Assembly: GCF_028640845.1 (NCBI RefSeq)
Contig: NC_080546.1
Location: forward strand, 76,139,551-76,203,550
Reading direction: 5' to 3'
Length of the DNA stretch: 64,000 nt
Source: Ahaetulla prasina
Taxonomy: Eukaryota; Chordata; Lepidosauria; Squamata; Colubridae
Shown: positions 33,217 through 43,492 of the stretch, one piece after another
How positions within the stretch are numbered: position 1 is the first letter of the stretch
How the letters are laid out: every line of letters begins with the position of its first letter
The notes under the pieces: model-generated
Seen by the model: only the letters and a program-made list of their open reading frames with translations
What the model was told of the DNA's origin: nothing
The model's database searches: none
Position numbers and translations under genes: made by a program

Positions 33217-36198
33217 TTAATGAAAAAGTTTTAAGAAACAAAAACATTTTTCCTCCTTCCCCTCCCCCAAAACCCCTTCCCCTCCTTCCCCCCGGCTTCC
33301 CGGTCAATCACAAGGTATTGTTATACATAAACCAAACATAGAGTAAAATTTTCCCTTCTAATCCAATTAACCTCATCCAAATCTTTTCATCTCCCAACCC
33401 GCCCCCCATTACATAAAATACTACTTACTAATTATTCAAAGGCAATCTGATATTTCTTAATCTGATATCTGTTTTGTAAATAATCAATCCATTTTTTCCA
33501 TTCAATTAAATATCTTTCCTGTGTATTGTCTTTCAAAAAAGCTAAGATTTTAGCCATCTCAGCCAAATTAGTGACTTTCAATATCCATTCTTCTATTGTA
33601 GGTACCTCTTCTTTCTTCCAGTATTGTCCAATCAACAGTCTTGCTGCTGTTATTAAATTCAGAATCAATTTAGTCTCAATCCCTGTACAATCCGTTATAA
33701 TTCCCAAAAGGAAAAATTGCGGCAGGAACTTTATCTTCTTCTTCAGTACATTTTGAATAATCCACCAAATTCTTATCCAAAAGGCCTTAATTTTCTTGCA
33801 AGTCCACCAAATATGAAAATATGTAGCGTCATCACAGTCACACCTCCAACATTTCGCTTGGATATTAGGATACATACATGATTTTTGGGATCTAAGTGCC
33901 ATCTATAAAACATCTTATAAACATTTTTCCTTAAGTTCTGTGCTTGTGTAAACTTAACATTTCTAACCCAGATTTTCTCCCATGTTTCCAACATTATTGG
34001 TTCCTGAATATTCTGTGCCCTTTTTATCATACAGTCCTTTACCAAATCCTTTTCCGAATCTTATTTCAAGCAACATATTATACAATCTCTTTATATGCTC
34101 CTGGGTCTGATTTCTAATTTGCTTTATTAAATTTTCCTCCCTTTGCATTATACCAATTTTTTGATCTTCTTTCCATCTAGCACTTATTTGCCCATATTGA
34201 AACCAAGTATAATTCCTCCCTTCTTCATTTAATACCTGTAATGATTTTAATTGCAATCTACCTCCTTCAGCATACAAAAGTTCTTTATCAGTAATCATTT
34301 CCTGTTTATGTTCTATATTTATATTCTCTATTGCATGTCTGGGGCTCGCCCATATAGGAATCTTGTAGTCCAGTTTATAAGAATATTTTTTCCAGACCCG
34401 CAAAAGAGCACTTCTCAACACATGATTCTTAAAAGCCCTATCCACTTTTTTTTCATAAAATAAATACACATGCCATCCATATAACAAGTCATAACCTTCT
34501 ATGTTCAAAATTCTTTCCTCCGTTAAATTAAACCAGTCACTTATTACTGAAAGGGCTACTGCTTCATAATATAGTTTAAAATTAGGCATTTTTAAGCCAC
34601 CTCTTTCCCGTGAGTCCTGAATTATTTTCATTTTAACCCTCGCCTTTTTACCTTGCCATATAAATTTATTAATCCCAATCTGCCAATCCTCCAAATTTTT
34701 ATCTTTCTTAATTATTGGTATCATCTGGAACAGAAACAAAAATCTAGGTAACACATTCATTTTGATAGCCGCAATCCTCCCCAATAGCGACAACTGCAAT
34801 TTTTTCCAGACACTCATATCATTCTGAACTTTTTGCCATAGCAAGTCATAATTATTCTTATAAAGTTTCTTGTTCAATGAACTAATATAAACCCCTTTTT
34901 TACCACCTCAAATCCTATTATTTCATCTAGTTTTTGTTTCTGTTGTTTAGACATATTTTTGATTATCACTTTTGTTTTATTCTGATTTATTTTAAATCCT
35001 GATACCTTTCCATATTTATCAATCATTTCCAACAAAGATCTACTTGAATTTATAGGATTTGTTAAAGTAACCACTAAGTCGTCTGCAAAAGCTCTAACTT
35101 TGTACTCATATTGTCTAATTTTAATTCCCTCTATTTTTGTTAACTCTCGTATTTTATCCAATAATGGTTCCAGAGTCAAAACAAACAATAATGGTGATAA
35201 AGGACATCCCTGTCTCGTTCCTTTTGCAATCTTAATAACTTCTGTCAGACTACCATTTATTATAATCTGAGCTGTTTGCTCTCCATAAATCGCCTTATAT
35301 ATTCTAAAAAAAAAAACTCCAAAATGGATTTTCTTCATTAATTTAAATAAAAAATCCCAATGCAATCGATCAAAGGCCTTCTCCGCATCCAAAAAAATAA
35401 GTGCTGCTGAAGTATTCTTCTTTTCCAAATATTCCAATATATTAATAATCTGTCTAACATTATTCCTCATCTGCCTCCCTTTTATAAAACCAGATTGATC
35501 AGTATGAATTCTTTGTTGTAAAACTAACATTAATCTATTTGCTATTATTTTAACAAAAATCTTATAATCATTATTTAAAAGTGAGATCGGCCTGTAATTA
35601 TCGGGTTTAGAGCAATCTTGCTCCTCTTTTGGTATCAGTGAAATAAAAGATGTTTTCCATGACGGGGGTATTCCCTTTCCTAGTTGTATCTGATTAAATA
35701 ATTCTTTAAATGGGCCTAGTATTTCATCCTGTAGTTTTTTATAATAACTTGCTGTAAGACCATCTGTACCAGGGTTTTCCCATTTTAATTGTTTAATTGC
35801 CTCCACTATTTCTCCAGTAGCTATCGGCCGATTCAACTCCTCCCTTTGTTCTAATGTTAGAGTATTAACCTTATAATCTTTCAAATAATCATAAATGTCC
35901 CTATTCGATATTTTATCTTTTGCATATAGAGTAGTGTAAAATTCTGAGAAGGCCTTTTTAATTTTATCCTGTTGATATATCTCTTTACCTTTATATTCTA
36001 TTTTTTGTATGACATGTGCTTTCTGTTTTTTCCTTAAGTTATATGCCAGCCATTTCCCAGGTTTATTTGCATTACAGAAGGTATTATGTTTAGCATATTG
36101 TATATTCGTTGCCACCTGGTCTGCCATTAACATATTAAATTGACTCTGTAATATTCTTATAGCCTCTTTAAGTTTGTGATCTTGTGGGTTTTAACATG
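33217..36198 (-). mobile_element. L1-type LINE, reverse, 5' truncated
   Basis: About 3 kb of L1 on the minus strand: the end of the endonuclease-RT linker, complete RT core, C-terminal region, a purine/G-rich 3' UTR tract (33240-33305) and poly(A) (T-run at 33210). It is bounded by a 14-bp duplication caatatgttttttt at 33203-33216 and 36199-36212. The insertion point reads AT|AAAAA on the L1 strand, fitting L1 endonuclease preference. Moderately decayed. Confidence 0.9.
33432..36190 (-). pseudogene. L1 ORF2 (reverse transcriptase part), two to three frame breaks
   Basis: Minus-strand frames at 36133-34874 (419 aa), 34877-33963 (304 aa), then a short shifted piece and 33902-33432 (156 aa). 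The first contains the whole RT core: DNYRPISLLNNDYKIF, the first catalytic Asp in FLDAEKAFDRLHW, GTRQGCPLSPLLF and the FADD catalytic pair. Later parts carry WQGKKARVKMKI, the SGTNNVGNMGENLG-like stretch and a degenerate Cys-rich motif CWRCDCDDATYFHIWWTC. L1 ORF2 is normally about 1,275 aa with an N-terminal endonuclease, which is absent here. In the family this protein reverse-transcribes its RNA at a nicked target. Confidence 0.85.
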
Positions 36199-36309
36199 CA
36201 ATATGTTTTTTTATTATTCAAAGAATCATTTAAAAATAAAAATAACAGAATATACGGTTGACATTTTTTTTTGTATACAATAGCTAAACTTTCAAAGAGA
36301 TCCTTTATA

Positions 36310-37015
36310 GTTATAGTGGGAGAGTTCAACTCTTCTAACATTTGCTGGAAATCTAACTCAGCTAAGAGTTAGAGGTCCAATAAATCATGGCGCCCTTTTT
36401 CTAACAATTTCATTTGTCAGAAACTTGAAGAAGGAACAAGAAGATGGGGTCTCTAACCCAGACCTTACCTCAAGAGAGAGGAATTGGTTGAAGAAGTGAA
36501 AGTGACTAGAACTTTCATAAAAAAAATATTCATGTCATCCTTGAATTCATTATATCAAAGGAAGGAGGGATGCAAGAGTCAAAGCTGTATACTGGCTTTC
36601 AGAAGAACGCACTTTGGTGAATTCAGATTAAAAGGAGGTCAGATCCAGTAGCTTGAAATCCTAAAGGGGAAAAAAAAAACATCCAGGGAGGATTGGAAAC
36701 CTGTAATGTTATTTCAGGTACAAACAATTTCTCCTAGAAAGAACAAAAGGGAGGCCTCTAAATACGCCACTGTAGATATATAAAGAGATTTCTAAGATTC
36801 TAAAAACAACAAAGGGGGAGGTATAGGAAATGGAAGGTAGGGATCATAAGCAAAGAAAGAAAGAGGCAATTATTCAAAACGGTATGGATCCAATCGGAAA
36901 AGGAATGAGCAGAATGACCTAACAGTTGCAAGAAAAGCCAGGAACAATAAAAAGCTTTTCAGATACGTCAGAAATATTATGCTGGCCCAACTGAAAATCA
37001 TAATGGATCCACTGC
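36310..37015 (+). mobile_element. CR1-type LINE, endonuclease C-terminus and linker
   Basis: Broken frames read in CR1 order: GEFNSSNICWKSNSAKS (the GDFN.P.ICW motif), an LEEGTR-like and a LVEEVKVT-like stretch, EFIISKEGGMQESK, then VARKARNNKKLFRYVRN near 36925-36980. May belong to the same original CR1 as 38730-39960, with the intervening part lost or replaced by a MITE. Confidence 0.65.
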
Positions 37016-37196
37016 TAGACCCCTTGCAATTTGCCTCTTCAAGGAACTTCTCTCTACACCAGAATGTGTGCTTTGGGCTATTCTATGTGTTGTATTTATG
37101 TGGTGTCTTCTTCTTGGTTGATTGGTGAACACCTTGCACTTAAAAACTATGCACTTCAATTATGGGTCAGGAAGAGTTCCCTCCCACCCTCCATTG

Positions 37197-37640
37197 CAGT
37201 GGTGAAATGTAAAATTTGCTACTACCGGTTCTGTGGGGGTGGCTTGCTGGGGGGTAATGTGACTGGCTGGGCTTTAAAAGCATTTTTTCTACAACCTCTT
37301 TGGCCAAAGAAGTTGTAGAAAAAATGCTTTTAAAGGGTTCTGACGATCCCAGCTGAGTTGCCTGATCGTCAAATCCCAACTGAGTTGCCTGATCATCAGA
37401 ACCTTTTAAAAGCATTTTTACAACCTCTTTGGCCGAAGAGATTGTAGAAAAAACGCTTTTAAAAGGTTCTGATGATCCCAGCTGAGCCGCAAGATCATCA
37501 GAGGCTTTTTTTTACTTTTAAAAGCATTTAAAAACAATATCTGATGATCGCACAACTCAGCTGGGCATGGGGTGGGGGTGGGGCAGGAATTTTTGCTACC
37601 GGTATTCCGAACCACCTGCCACCATTGCTACCAGATCCAT
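37197..37640. mobile_element. hAT-like 'accggtt' MITE with hairpin interior, 3' truncated
   Basis: Starts cagtggtgaaatgtaaaatt with ctactaccggttctgtgggg. The interior has repeated hairpins built from aaaagcattttttctacaac and its complement, and tgatcatc/gatgatc repeats. The expected right end (seen at 52590-52618) is missing after ccattgctaccagatc. Confidence 0.7.
37267..37325. repeat. Near-perfect hairpin with 28-bp arms
   Basis: aaaagcattttttctacaac plus ctctttgg is followed at once by the reverse complement (ccaaagaa, gttgtagaaaaaatgctttt), with one mismatch and no loop. A second, weaker copy lies at about 37407-37465. Confidence 0.85.
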
Positions 37641-38729
37641 GCCTTGCCTTGCTTTGCCTTTTCAGCAACCAGATACCAGTAAGTGGTTGCCACAGGATGG
37701 GGGAGGGAATGAGGGATTGTTAGACTGGCTGGGAAACTGTAATGGATCTTGAGAATGAACATCACAAGATTACAACAGAACATTAGAAATGCAGTAGCAG
37801 CCAGTAGCCATGAAGCAGCCACAACTTTCCCAAATTTCATTCCCTCAAAAGATATGGGTCCTGGATTTTGGACACATTGTATAAGTTATCCCATTTCAAG
37901 TAGCTTGATTCAAAAATTGAATGCAATGCTTCATCTAATTAAATGATTAGAGTTTTATTAGTAGATGCATTCAGGGTTTTCTTGGTTGCTATTCCTTGAG
38001 AAAAATGTAGGGCATTCCATCTCTGAAGACCTTTGTCTTAAGGAATCATTGCTGTTTAGATATTATTCTTCAAACAATCAAAATGGTCTAATTTTGTAAG
38101 TCTTCCAAAATGGAAGGAAATGTTTAATTATTTGGGAATCCTATCTGTATTTTAGACCTGTTTTTAACAATGTAGTTATCTTGCTGTTACTCCTATTTTG
38201 TGTCTACACTATATAAGATGTATTATATGCTGTGGTGATATTCTACTACTATAGAACACAATATAACAAATACATTCTCTAAACTAAAAAACTAAAAAAC
38301 CTAGCTGCTTACCCCAAAAATGAATTCTGATGAATTTAAGAAAACTTGCTTCAGCAGAACATTTTTCAACCATTAGATATACATCAGTTCCATTAATACA
38401 TTTCCCCCTTTTCTGTGCAAAATATTAAAATAGAAATTGCAAATTTCTTTGTGAATATGTGGGAGGAGAATTACTTCTCATTGCAGAGGCCATATGTTAT
38501 AAGAAACAAAATGAGTACTGAGTAGGATTTCTTTTTACCTTGCATACCAATAGATCGTGTATTTAGGCAATGAAAGTTTAATTCCTTGTCATTCTGATTT
38601 TTTTCCCTCCTAGAAGCCTTCTTTTAGCTCTGGGAAGAAATTAAGGCAATCTGTGTATATGAGAAATAAAATATTGATGCTGACAATCCTAGTTAAAGCA
38701 AACATTTTACAGATGCAGAGGAAGAACCA
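37641..38729. other. AT-rich sequence, no gene seen
   Basis: No repeat or exon recognised, except a possible MITE border near 37640-37700. Confidence 0.4.
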
Positions 38730-39957
38730 AAAGCTAACATGGGTTTGTCAAAAACAGATCATGCCAGACTAATCTTATTGCATTCTTTGACAAAGTGACA
38801 AAATTAATAGACCAGAGGAATGCTGTCAATATAATTTACTTGGACTTCAGTAAAGCATTTGATAAAGTAGACCATAAACTACTACTAGATAAAGTAGAAA
38901 AATGTGGGTTAGACAGCACCACCACCAGATGGATTCATAACTGGCTGACCAACCGCGCTCAACGTGTAGTCCTCAATGGAACTACATCCACATGGAGAGA
39001 AGTATGCAGTTGAGTACCCCAAGGCTCTGTTTTAGGCCCAGTACTCTTCAACATCTTCATCAATGACTTGGATAAGGGGATAGATGGAGAACTCATCAAA
39101 TTTGCAGATGACACCAAGTTGGCAGGAATAGCCAACACTCCAGAAGATAGGCTCAAGTTACAGAAGGATCTTGACAGACTTGAACATTGGGCGTTATCTA
39201 ACAAAATGAAATTCAACAGTGAAAAAAGTAAAGTTCTACATTTAGGCAAAAAAACCAAAATGCACAGGTACCGTATATGTGGTACCTTGCTCAATAGTAG
39301 TACCTGTGAGAGGGATCTTGGAGTCCTAGTGGACAACCATTTAGATATGAGCCAGCAGTGTGCAGCAGCTGCTAAAAAAGCCCACACAGTTCTGGGTTGC
39401 ATAAACAGAGGGATAGAATCAAGATCACGTGAAGTGTTAGTGCCACTTTATAATGCCTTGGTAAGGCCACACTTGGAATATTGCATCCAGTTTTGGTCGC
39501 CAAGATGTAAAAAAGATGCTGAGACTCTAGAAAGAGGGCAGAGAAAAGCAACAAAGATGATTAGGGGACTGGAGGCTAAAACATATGAAGAACGGTTGCA
39601 GGAACTGGGTATGTCTAGTTTAATAAAAAGAAGGACTAAGGGAGACATGATAGCAGTGTTCCAATATCTGAGGGGTTGCCACAAAGAAGAGGGAGTCGGG
39701 CTGTTCTCCAAAGCACCTGTGGGTAGAACAAGAAGCAATGGGTGGAAACAGTTCAAGGAAAGAAGCAACTTGGAACTAAGGAGAAGTTTCCTGACAGAAC
39801 AATTAATAAGTGGAACAACTTGCCTGCAGAAGTTGTGAATGCTCCAACATTGGAAATTTTTAAGAAAATTTTGGATAACCATCTGTCTGAGATGGTGTAA
39901 GTTTTCCTGCCTGGGCAGGGGGTTGGACTAGAAGGTCTCCAAGGTCCCTTCCAACTC

Positions 39958-39960
<3 letters not shown>
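38730..39960 (+). mobile_element. CR1-type LINE with RT and complete 3' end
   Basis: From the start of RT coding (CQTNLIAFFDKVTKLID-like) to a full CR1 3' end (gaaggtctccaaggtccctt, ccaactctgttg), which runs into (TTG)n(ATT)n. The preceding coding half is absent. Confidence 0.85.
38795..39838 (+). pseudogene. CR1 reverse transcriptase, one stop and one late frameshift
   Basis: Frame 38795-39013 (IIYLDFSKAFDKVDHKLLLD, with the first catalytic Asp) ends at a tga exactly where CR1 has the Gly of SGVPQGS. The same frame resumes with VPQGSVLGPVLFNIFINDLD, then KFADDTKLAGIAN (catalytic FADD), CERDLGVLVDNHLDMSQQCA and YNALVRPHLEYCIQFWSP. A one-base frameshift near 39805 turns NKWNNLPAEVVNAP into SGTTCLQKL. 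So only two lesions are seen in about 1 kb. Confidence 0.85.
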
Positions 39961-40006
<46 letters not shown>

Positions 40007-40036
40007 AGTATTAGTATTATTATTATTATTATTATT
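39958..40036. repeat. (TTG)n(ATT)n microsatellite
   Basis: About 16 TTG units followed by ATT units at the 3' end of the CR1. Confidence 0.9.
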
Positions 40037-40038
40037 TA

Positions 40039-40283
40039 GAATATAGTAATAGTACTTAGACTTATATACCGCTTTGTAGTGCTTTACGGTCCTCTCTAAG
40101 CTGTTTACAGAGTCAGCCTATTGCCCCCAACAATCTGGATCCTCATTTTACTGACCTCGGAAGGATGGAAGGCTGAGTCAATCTTGAGCGGATGAGACTC
40201 GAATTGCCAAATCGCAGTCAGCTGGCAGTCAGCAGAAGTAGCCTGCAATACTGCATTCTGACCACTGCACCACCGTGGCTCTT
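40039..40283 (-). mobile_element. tRNA-derived SINE with CORE/L2-like tail (MIR-like), reverse
   Basis: Nearly complete: tail (atagtacttagacttatata), centre (ttgcccccaacaatctggat) and tRNA-like end (tctgaccactgcaccaccgt). Adjoins the CR1 microsatellite. Confidence 0.8.
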
Positions 40284-40738
40284 AGTCTGTTCCCATAGAC
40301 TCCAGGGGACTTTTTTGGAATTGAATCTAAAGTACCAGTACAAAGTTCTAGTATATTTGGTTAACAAAGTTCTACATGGCCAGGAAAGAAAATGTTCAAG
40401 AAAGACGGTCAAGAATTCCACAGACGGTGATTTCAAGATTATGGCAAATTAACATAGCAAAGTTCAATTGTTTCCCTATTTATCTGGGAGGAACCCAGTA
40501 GCACTACAACATATACAAGCAGCAAATCTGAGGGGGAAAATGCTAATATTTTGAAAAAAGAGAATTAACTATTCAATCCTCCATTGTCCATTGACAATAT
40601 TGAAAACAAGAAGTGCCTAAGCCTATTTATTGAAGTAATATTGAGATACTTATAGGCAGATATTTAACTAGCCTTATACTCAATAGTTATATATTATTTA
40701 CTGTGTAAAGCCATAGTAATCATCTCAACCCACAGGAA

Positions 40739-40800
40739 TTTCCCAGTCAGCAGAATTAGCCTGCACTACTGCATTTTAATCACTGCGCCAACCCAGCTCA
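40739..40800 (-). mobile_element. Fragment of MIR-like SINE, reverse (copy at 45878)
   Basis: tRNA-like end only (agtcagcagaattagcctgc, then aatcactgcgccaacccagc). It is repeated in the second copy of the duplication. Confidence 0.6.
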
Positions 40801-40828
40801 TGCCAACACGGCTCCTAATATGCTCTAG

Positions 40829-41425
40829 ACCCGTGATGGCAAAGCTATGGCACATGTGTTACAGGTCTTATGCAAAGCCCTCTCTGCGGGCATGCGAGCC
40901 ATTGCCCCAGCTCAGCTCCACCACACAGGCATGCGCAACTCCCACCTGTTGTGACCCAGACTCGAGCAGGTAGAAACAAACACAGTCCTTAGTAAAAATA
41001 CACTTTATTCAAACAGCTGGGAATTAATTCATTCCCAGTGCCGGGTAACTCAAAATGAAACAAAGGCTTCACAAACAAACAGTTTTTGGTTACCTCAAAC
41101 CTGGTTCAATCTGGATAACTGCCAAGGTCTTTTCTGATAAGCATCCAGAGCAGAGAACAGAGCAAAGAGCGCAGCTGCAACGTTGCTTTCCGGCAAACTG
41201 AGACACCGGTGCTGGTCTCCTTTTAAACCTTATGGGAGGGGCCAATTATCTCTTGTCCCTACTCCCGAGGTGACCTCTTTGCTTGAGCTGCTCCTGCCTT
41301 CTAGCAGCTCACCTCATGCGGGCATTAGGAACAGGCTCATCACAGTCCGATTCCGCCGATAGCTCCCCAGGCTGCTGACGGATCACAACACCACCAGCCA
41401 GGTGGTTTTTGGGTCTCTCCTGTGA
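40829..41425. repeat. Unclassified dispersed repeat, split by a solo LTR
   Basis: gtgatggcaaagctatggca, then ccattgccccagctcagctc, and after the LTR accagccaggtggtttttgg. The sequence joins cleanly when the LTR and one ccacc are set aside. I recognise it as a common interspersed type but cannot name it. Confidence 0.5.
40947..41390 (-). mobile_element. Solo LTR (444 bp), copy 1
   Basis: Ends tgttgtga...tcacaaca, flanked by a 5-bp duplication ccacc (40942-40946, 41391-41395). On the minus strand a TATA-like tttaaaagg lies mid-element and an aataaa signal with a downstream GT-rich stretch lies near the end, giving U3-R-U5 order. No internal retroviral or Gypsy coding sequence is present, consistent with recombination between the two LTRs of a provirus-like element. 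Superfamily (Gypsy or ERV) unresolved. Confidence 0.8.
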
Positions 41426-42094
41426 ATGTGTGGGATGACATTCATGGAAAACCATATGCCATTGTATTAACTTGCCTGGAAGCTAGTATAGCACGGGAAT
41501 GTATGTATCCATGTGAAAGAGAGCACACAAGCACATAGATAATTTTTTCATGCAGACATAGATAATTTCTTAAATATATTCTACCCCAAAGAAAAAAATT
41601 ATTTGCAACCCTCTGCTAAGTTTAGTTATGGAATAATAACTACTTCCCCCCCCCCATTCCCTTCCCAAAAAAACAATAACAAATGAGACCATTTTACTTC
41701 ACCCATCGTCTTTTTAAACAATGCAGGAGACCTGCTATCAACCTCAGGAAGAAGGAGAAAAAACATCAGAGTGATATTTGGAAAACATTTGGAGCAAAGT
41801 GTTATGAATGCAGATATTTGCTGTCATTTGAGACTCTAGATTGCCCAGTTAAACAGATGGCTATTGCCTGAAATTAAAACAACATTCCTTCTATTGCCCG
41901 ACCTGGAAGAAATCCAGAGAATTCAGAGGAACAGGGGAAGCGCAATAACTATTTTTGATCTTCACAATTCTTATTTCCTGTGTAATCCAGGTTTAGGGTG
42001 AGATTTGCAAAAACATATAGGCCACAGTCTTTTCATCAAGTATTTATTCACAGCAATATTGCACATATAGTAAATGAACTTGAAGTCAAAAGAC

Positions 42095-42238
42095 ATGGAA
42101 TACTGCATCCAGTTTTGGTAACCGCAATGTAAAAAAGATGTGGAGACTCTAGAAAGAGTGGAGAGAAGAGCAACAAAGTTGATTAGGGGACTGGAGGCTA
42201 AAACATATAAAGAATGGTTGCTAGAACTGGGTATATCT
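42095..42238 (+). mobile_element. CR1 LINE fragment, 5' of the L2 insertion
   Basis: Reads LEYCIQFW-like to [20 protein letters not shown]. The same CR1 continues at 48341 after the L2. Confidence 0.8.
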
Positions 42239-43000
42239 CCCATCGCGGCGGCGGCGGCGGCGTTCCATTTCCGGCGCCGGCGCCAGCGGCCTGATCCGGC
42301 CTTGTCCGGCCTGGTCCGGCCTCGCCCGGTCCGGCCCAGCCCGGCCTGGTCTGGCGGCTTGGCAGCCGGAGGAGTGATGCCATGCTGACGGCGCAGGCCG
42401 GGCGGCGGCGGGCGCCAGGGCGGCGGCGGCGGCGGCGCGGCAGGCAGCAGGTTTTAGGCCGGCTTGGGGACCTTGAGATCTTGGGTCCGGGCCTCGGGAG
42501 CGTGACCAGAGTGTTCTCTGGTGGCTTTCTCCGTGGCGCCTCTTCCGACGGGCGGCGGCGGCCTGGACTGGCGGGGGCCTGGCCTGGCCTGGGGCCTGGC
42601 GCCTGGCGGTGGCCTGGCCTGGTTCGGTGGCCGGGCGGCGCGCTGGCGCGCTATGCTGAGCCAGGGGTGGGGACCCTGTGGAGATCTTGGGTCCCCCCCC
42701 ACTTTGGGTGAGAACGCCCCCCAGCCTGGAGAGTAAGGAGGATTCTGGACGGCCTCGTCGGGGGGCCAACTAGAGCGCTTGTTCCGCGGTGCCCTGGCTT
42801 GGTTAGGTGGCGCCGCGTTGACGGCCCTGACATTGGCCTTGACGGTGTTGACGGCCCTGACATCGGTCGTGGATGAAGATGACGCCGGACGCTGGCAGTG
42901 GAGTTTCCAGGTGGAGCCGAGATGGAGCCCATGGAGTCCGTGGAAATTGAGGACTCGCTTTTCTCCCCCGACCACCCTTGACTGTCCATAGAACATCATC
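42239..43000 (+). promoter_or_regulatory. CpG-island-like L2 5' leader
   Basis: Dense CpG and GGCCTGG/CCGG motifs (gccggcctggtccggcct-like near 42298-42360; cggcggcgg at 42243 and 42420) in an otherwise AT-rich window. LINE 5' UTRs carry internal promoters, so this is a candidate L2 promoter. It contains no TATA box or other motif I can name. Confidence 0.5.
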
Positions 43001-43189
43001 GAGCCTCAGTTTGTTACCATCGGCAGCCAACCGGGCTGCAATTTCCGAGATTCGATGGACGGGGTGAGCCGCGTGTGCTGAGTGATTGTATAAGGCGGTG
43101 ACTATTTCATCTACTGCCCGAGACTGAGACTGAGACTGAGATGGATTTCCATCGACTTTTCCCACCCGGAGATATCCTGACCGACCAGG

Positions 43190-43492
43190 ATGGGTCTGCT
43201 TGCCGTGTTTTTCATCATGCGGACATTTTCAGCGGCGGACCTTCTTGCCCTACGAGATTCCCCTCTCTCGTGGGTCTGGCCCTCTACGTTATCGAGGGCC
43301 TATCTTGAGGACGGGTTTTGGAACCCCGAGAGATGGCATGCCAAGAATAGGAGACTTAGGGGATTTTTAATTAATTGTTTTAACCGATTTTTTAAGGGGA
43401 GTTTTAATGGGACTTTTACGGGGAGGGTGGAAATCGACGGGCTTGGGTTGGTGGGGAGGAGGATGGGTGGGGTGGGAGGGTTAGGCGGATGA
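43190..43492 (+). other. Open frame in L2 leader (100 aa), unassigned
   Basis: MGLLAVFFIMRTFSAADLLA... ending in a Gly-rich tail. It sits where an ORF1 might lie, but no coiled coil, zinc finger or esterase motif is visible. May be a chance frame in a leader. Confidence 0.25.

Larger units (their letters stand above)
40573..42238. repeat. ~1.67-kb duplicated segment, copy 1
   Basis: From tcaatcctccattgtccatt to the CR1 sequence ending gggtatatct. Nearly identical to 45712-47380, differing at roughly fifteen positions and small indels. Contains a SINE fragment, a dispersed repeat with a solo LTR and a CR1 piece. Confidence 0.9.

Noticed and set aside
33432..36198. Possible host gene encoding the 419- and 304-codon reverse frames
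   Set aside because: RT motifs (FADD, QGCPLSPLLF), poly(A), 5' truncation and target duplication identify an L1 insertion.
42221..43165. Several 100-180-codon frames on both strands in the GC-rich region (Pro/Arg/Ala-rich)
   Set aside because: High GC depletes stop codons; composition is low-complexity and frames overlap on both strands. The region is explained as an L2 leader.
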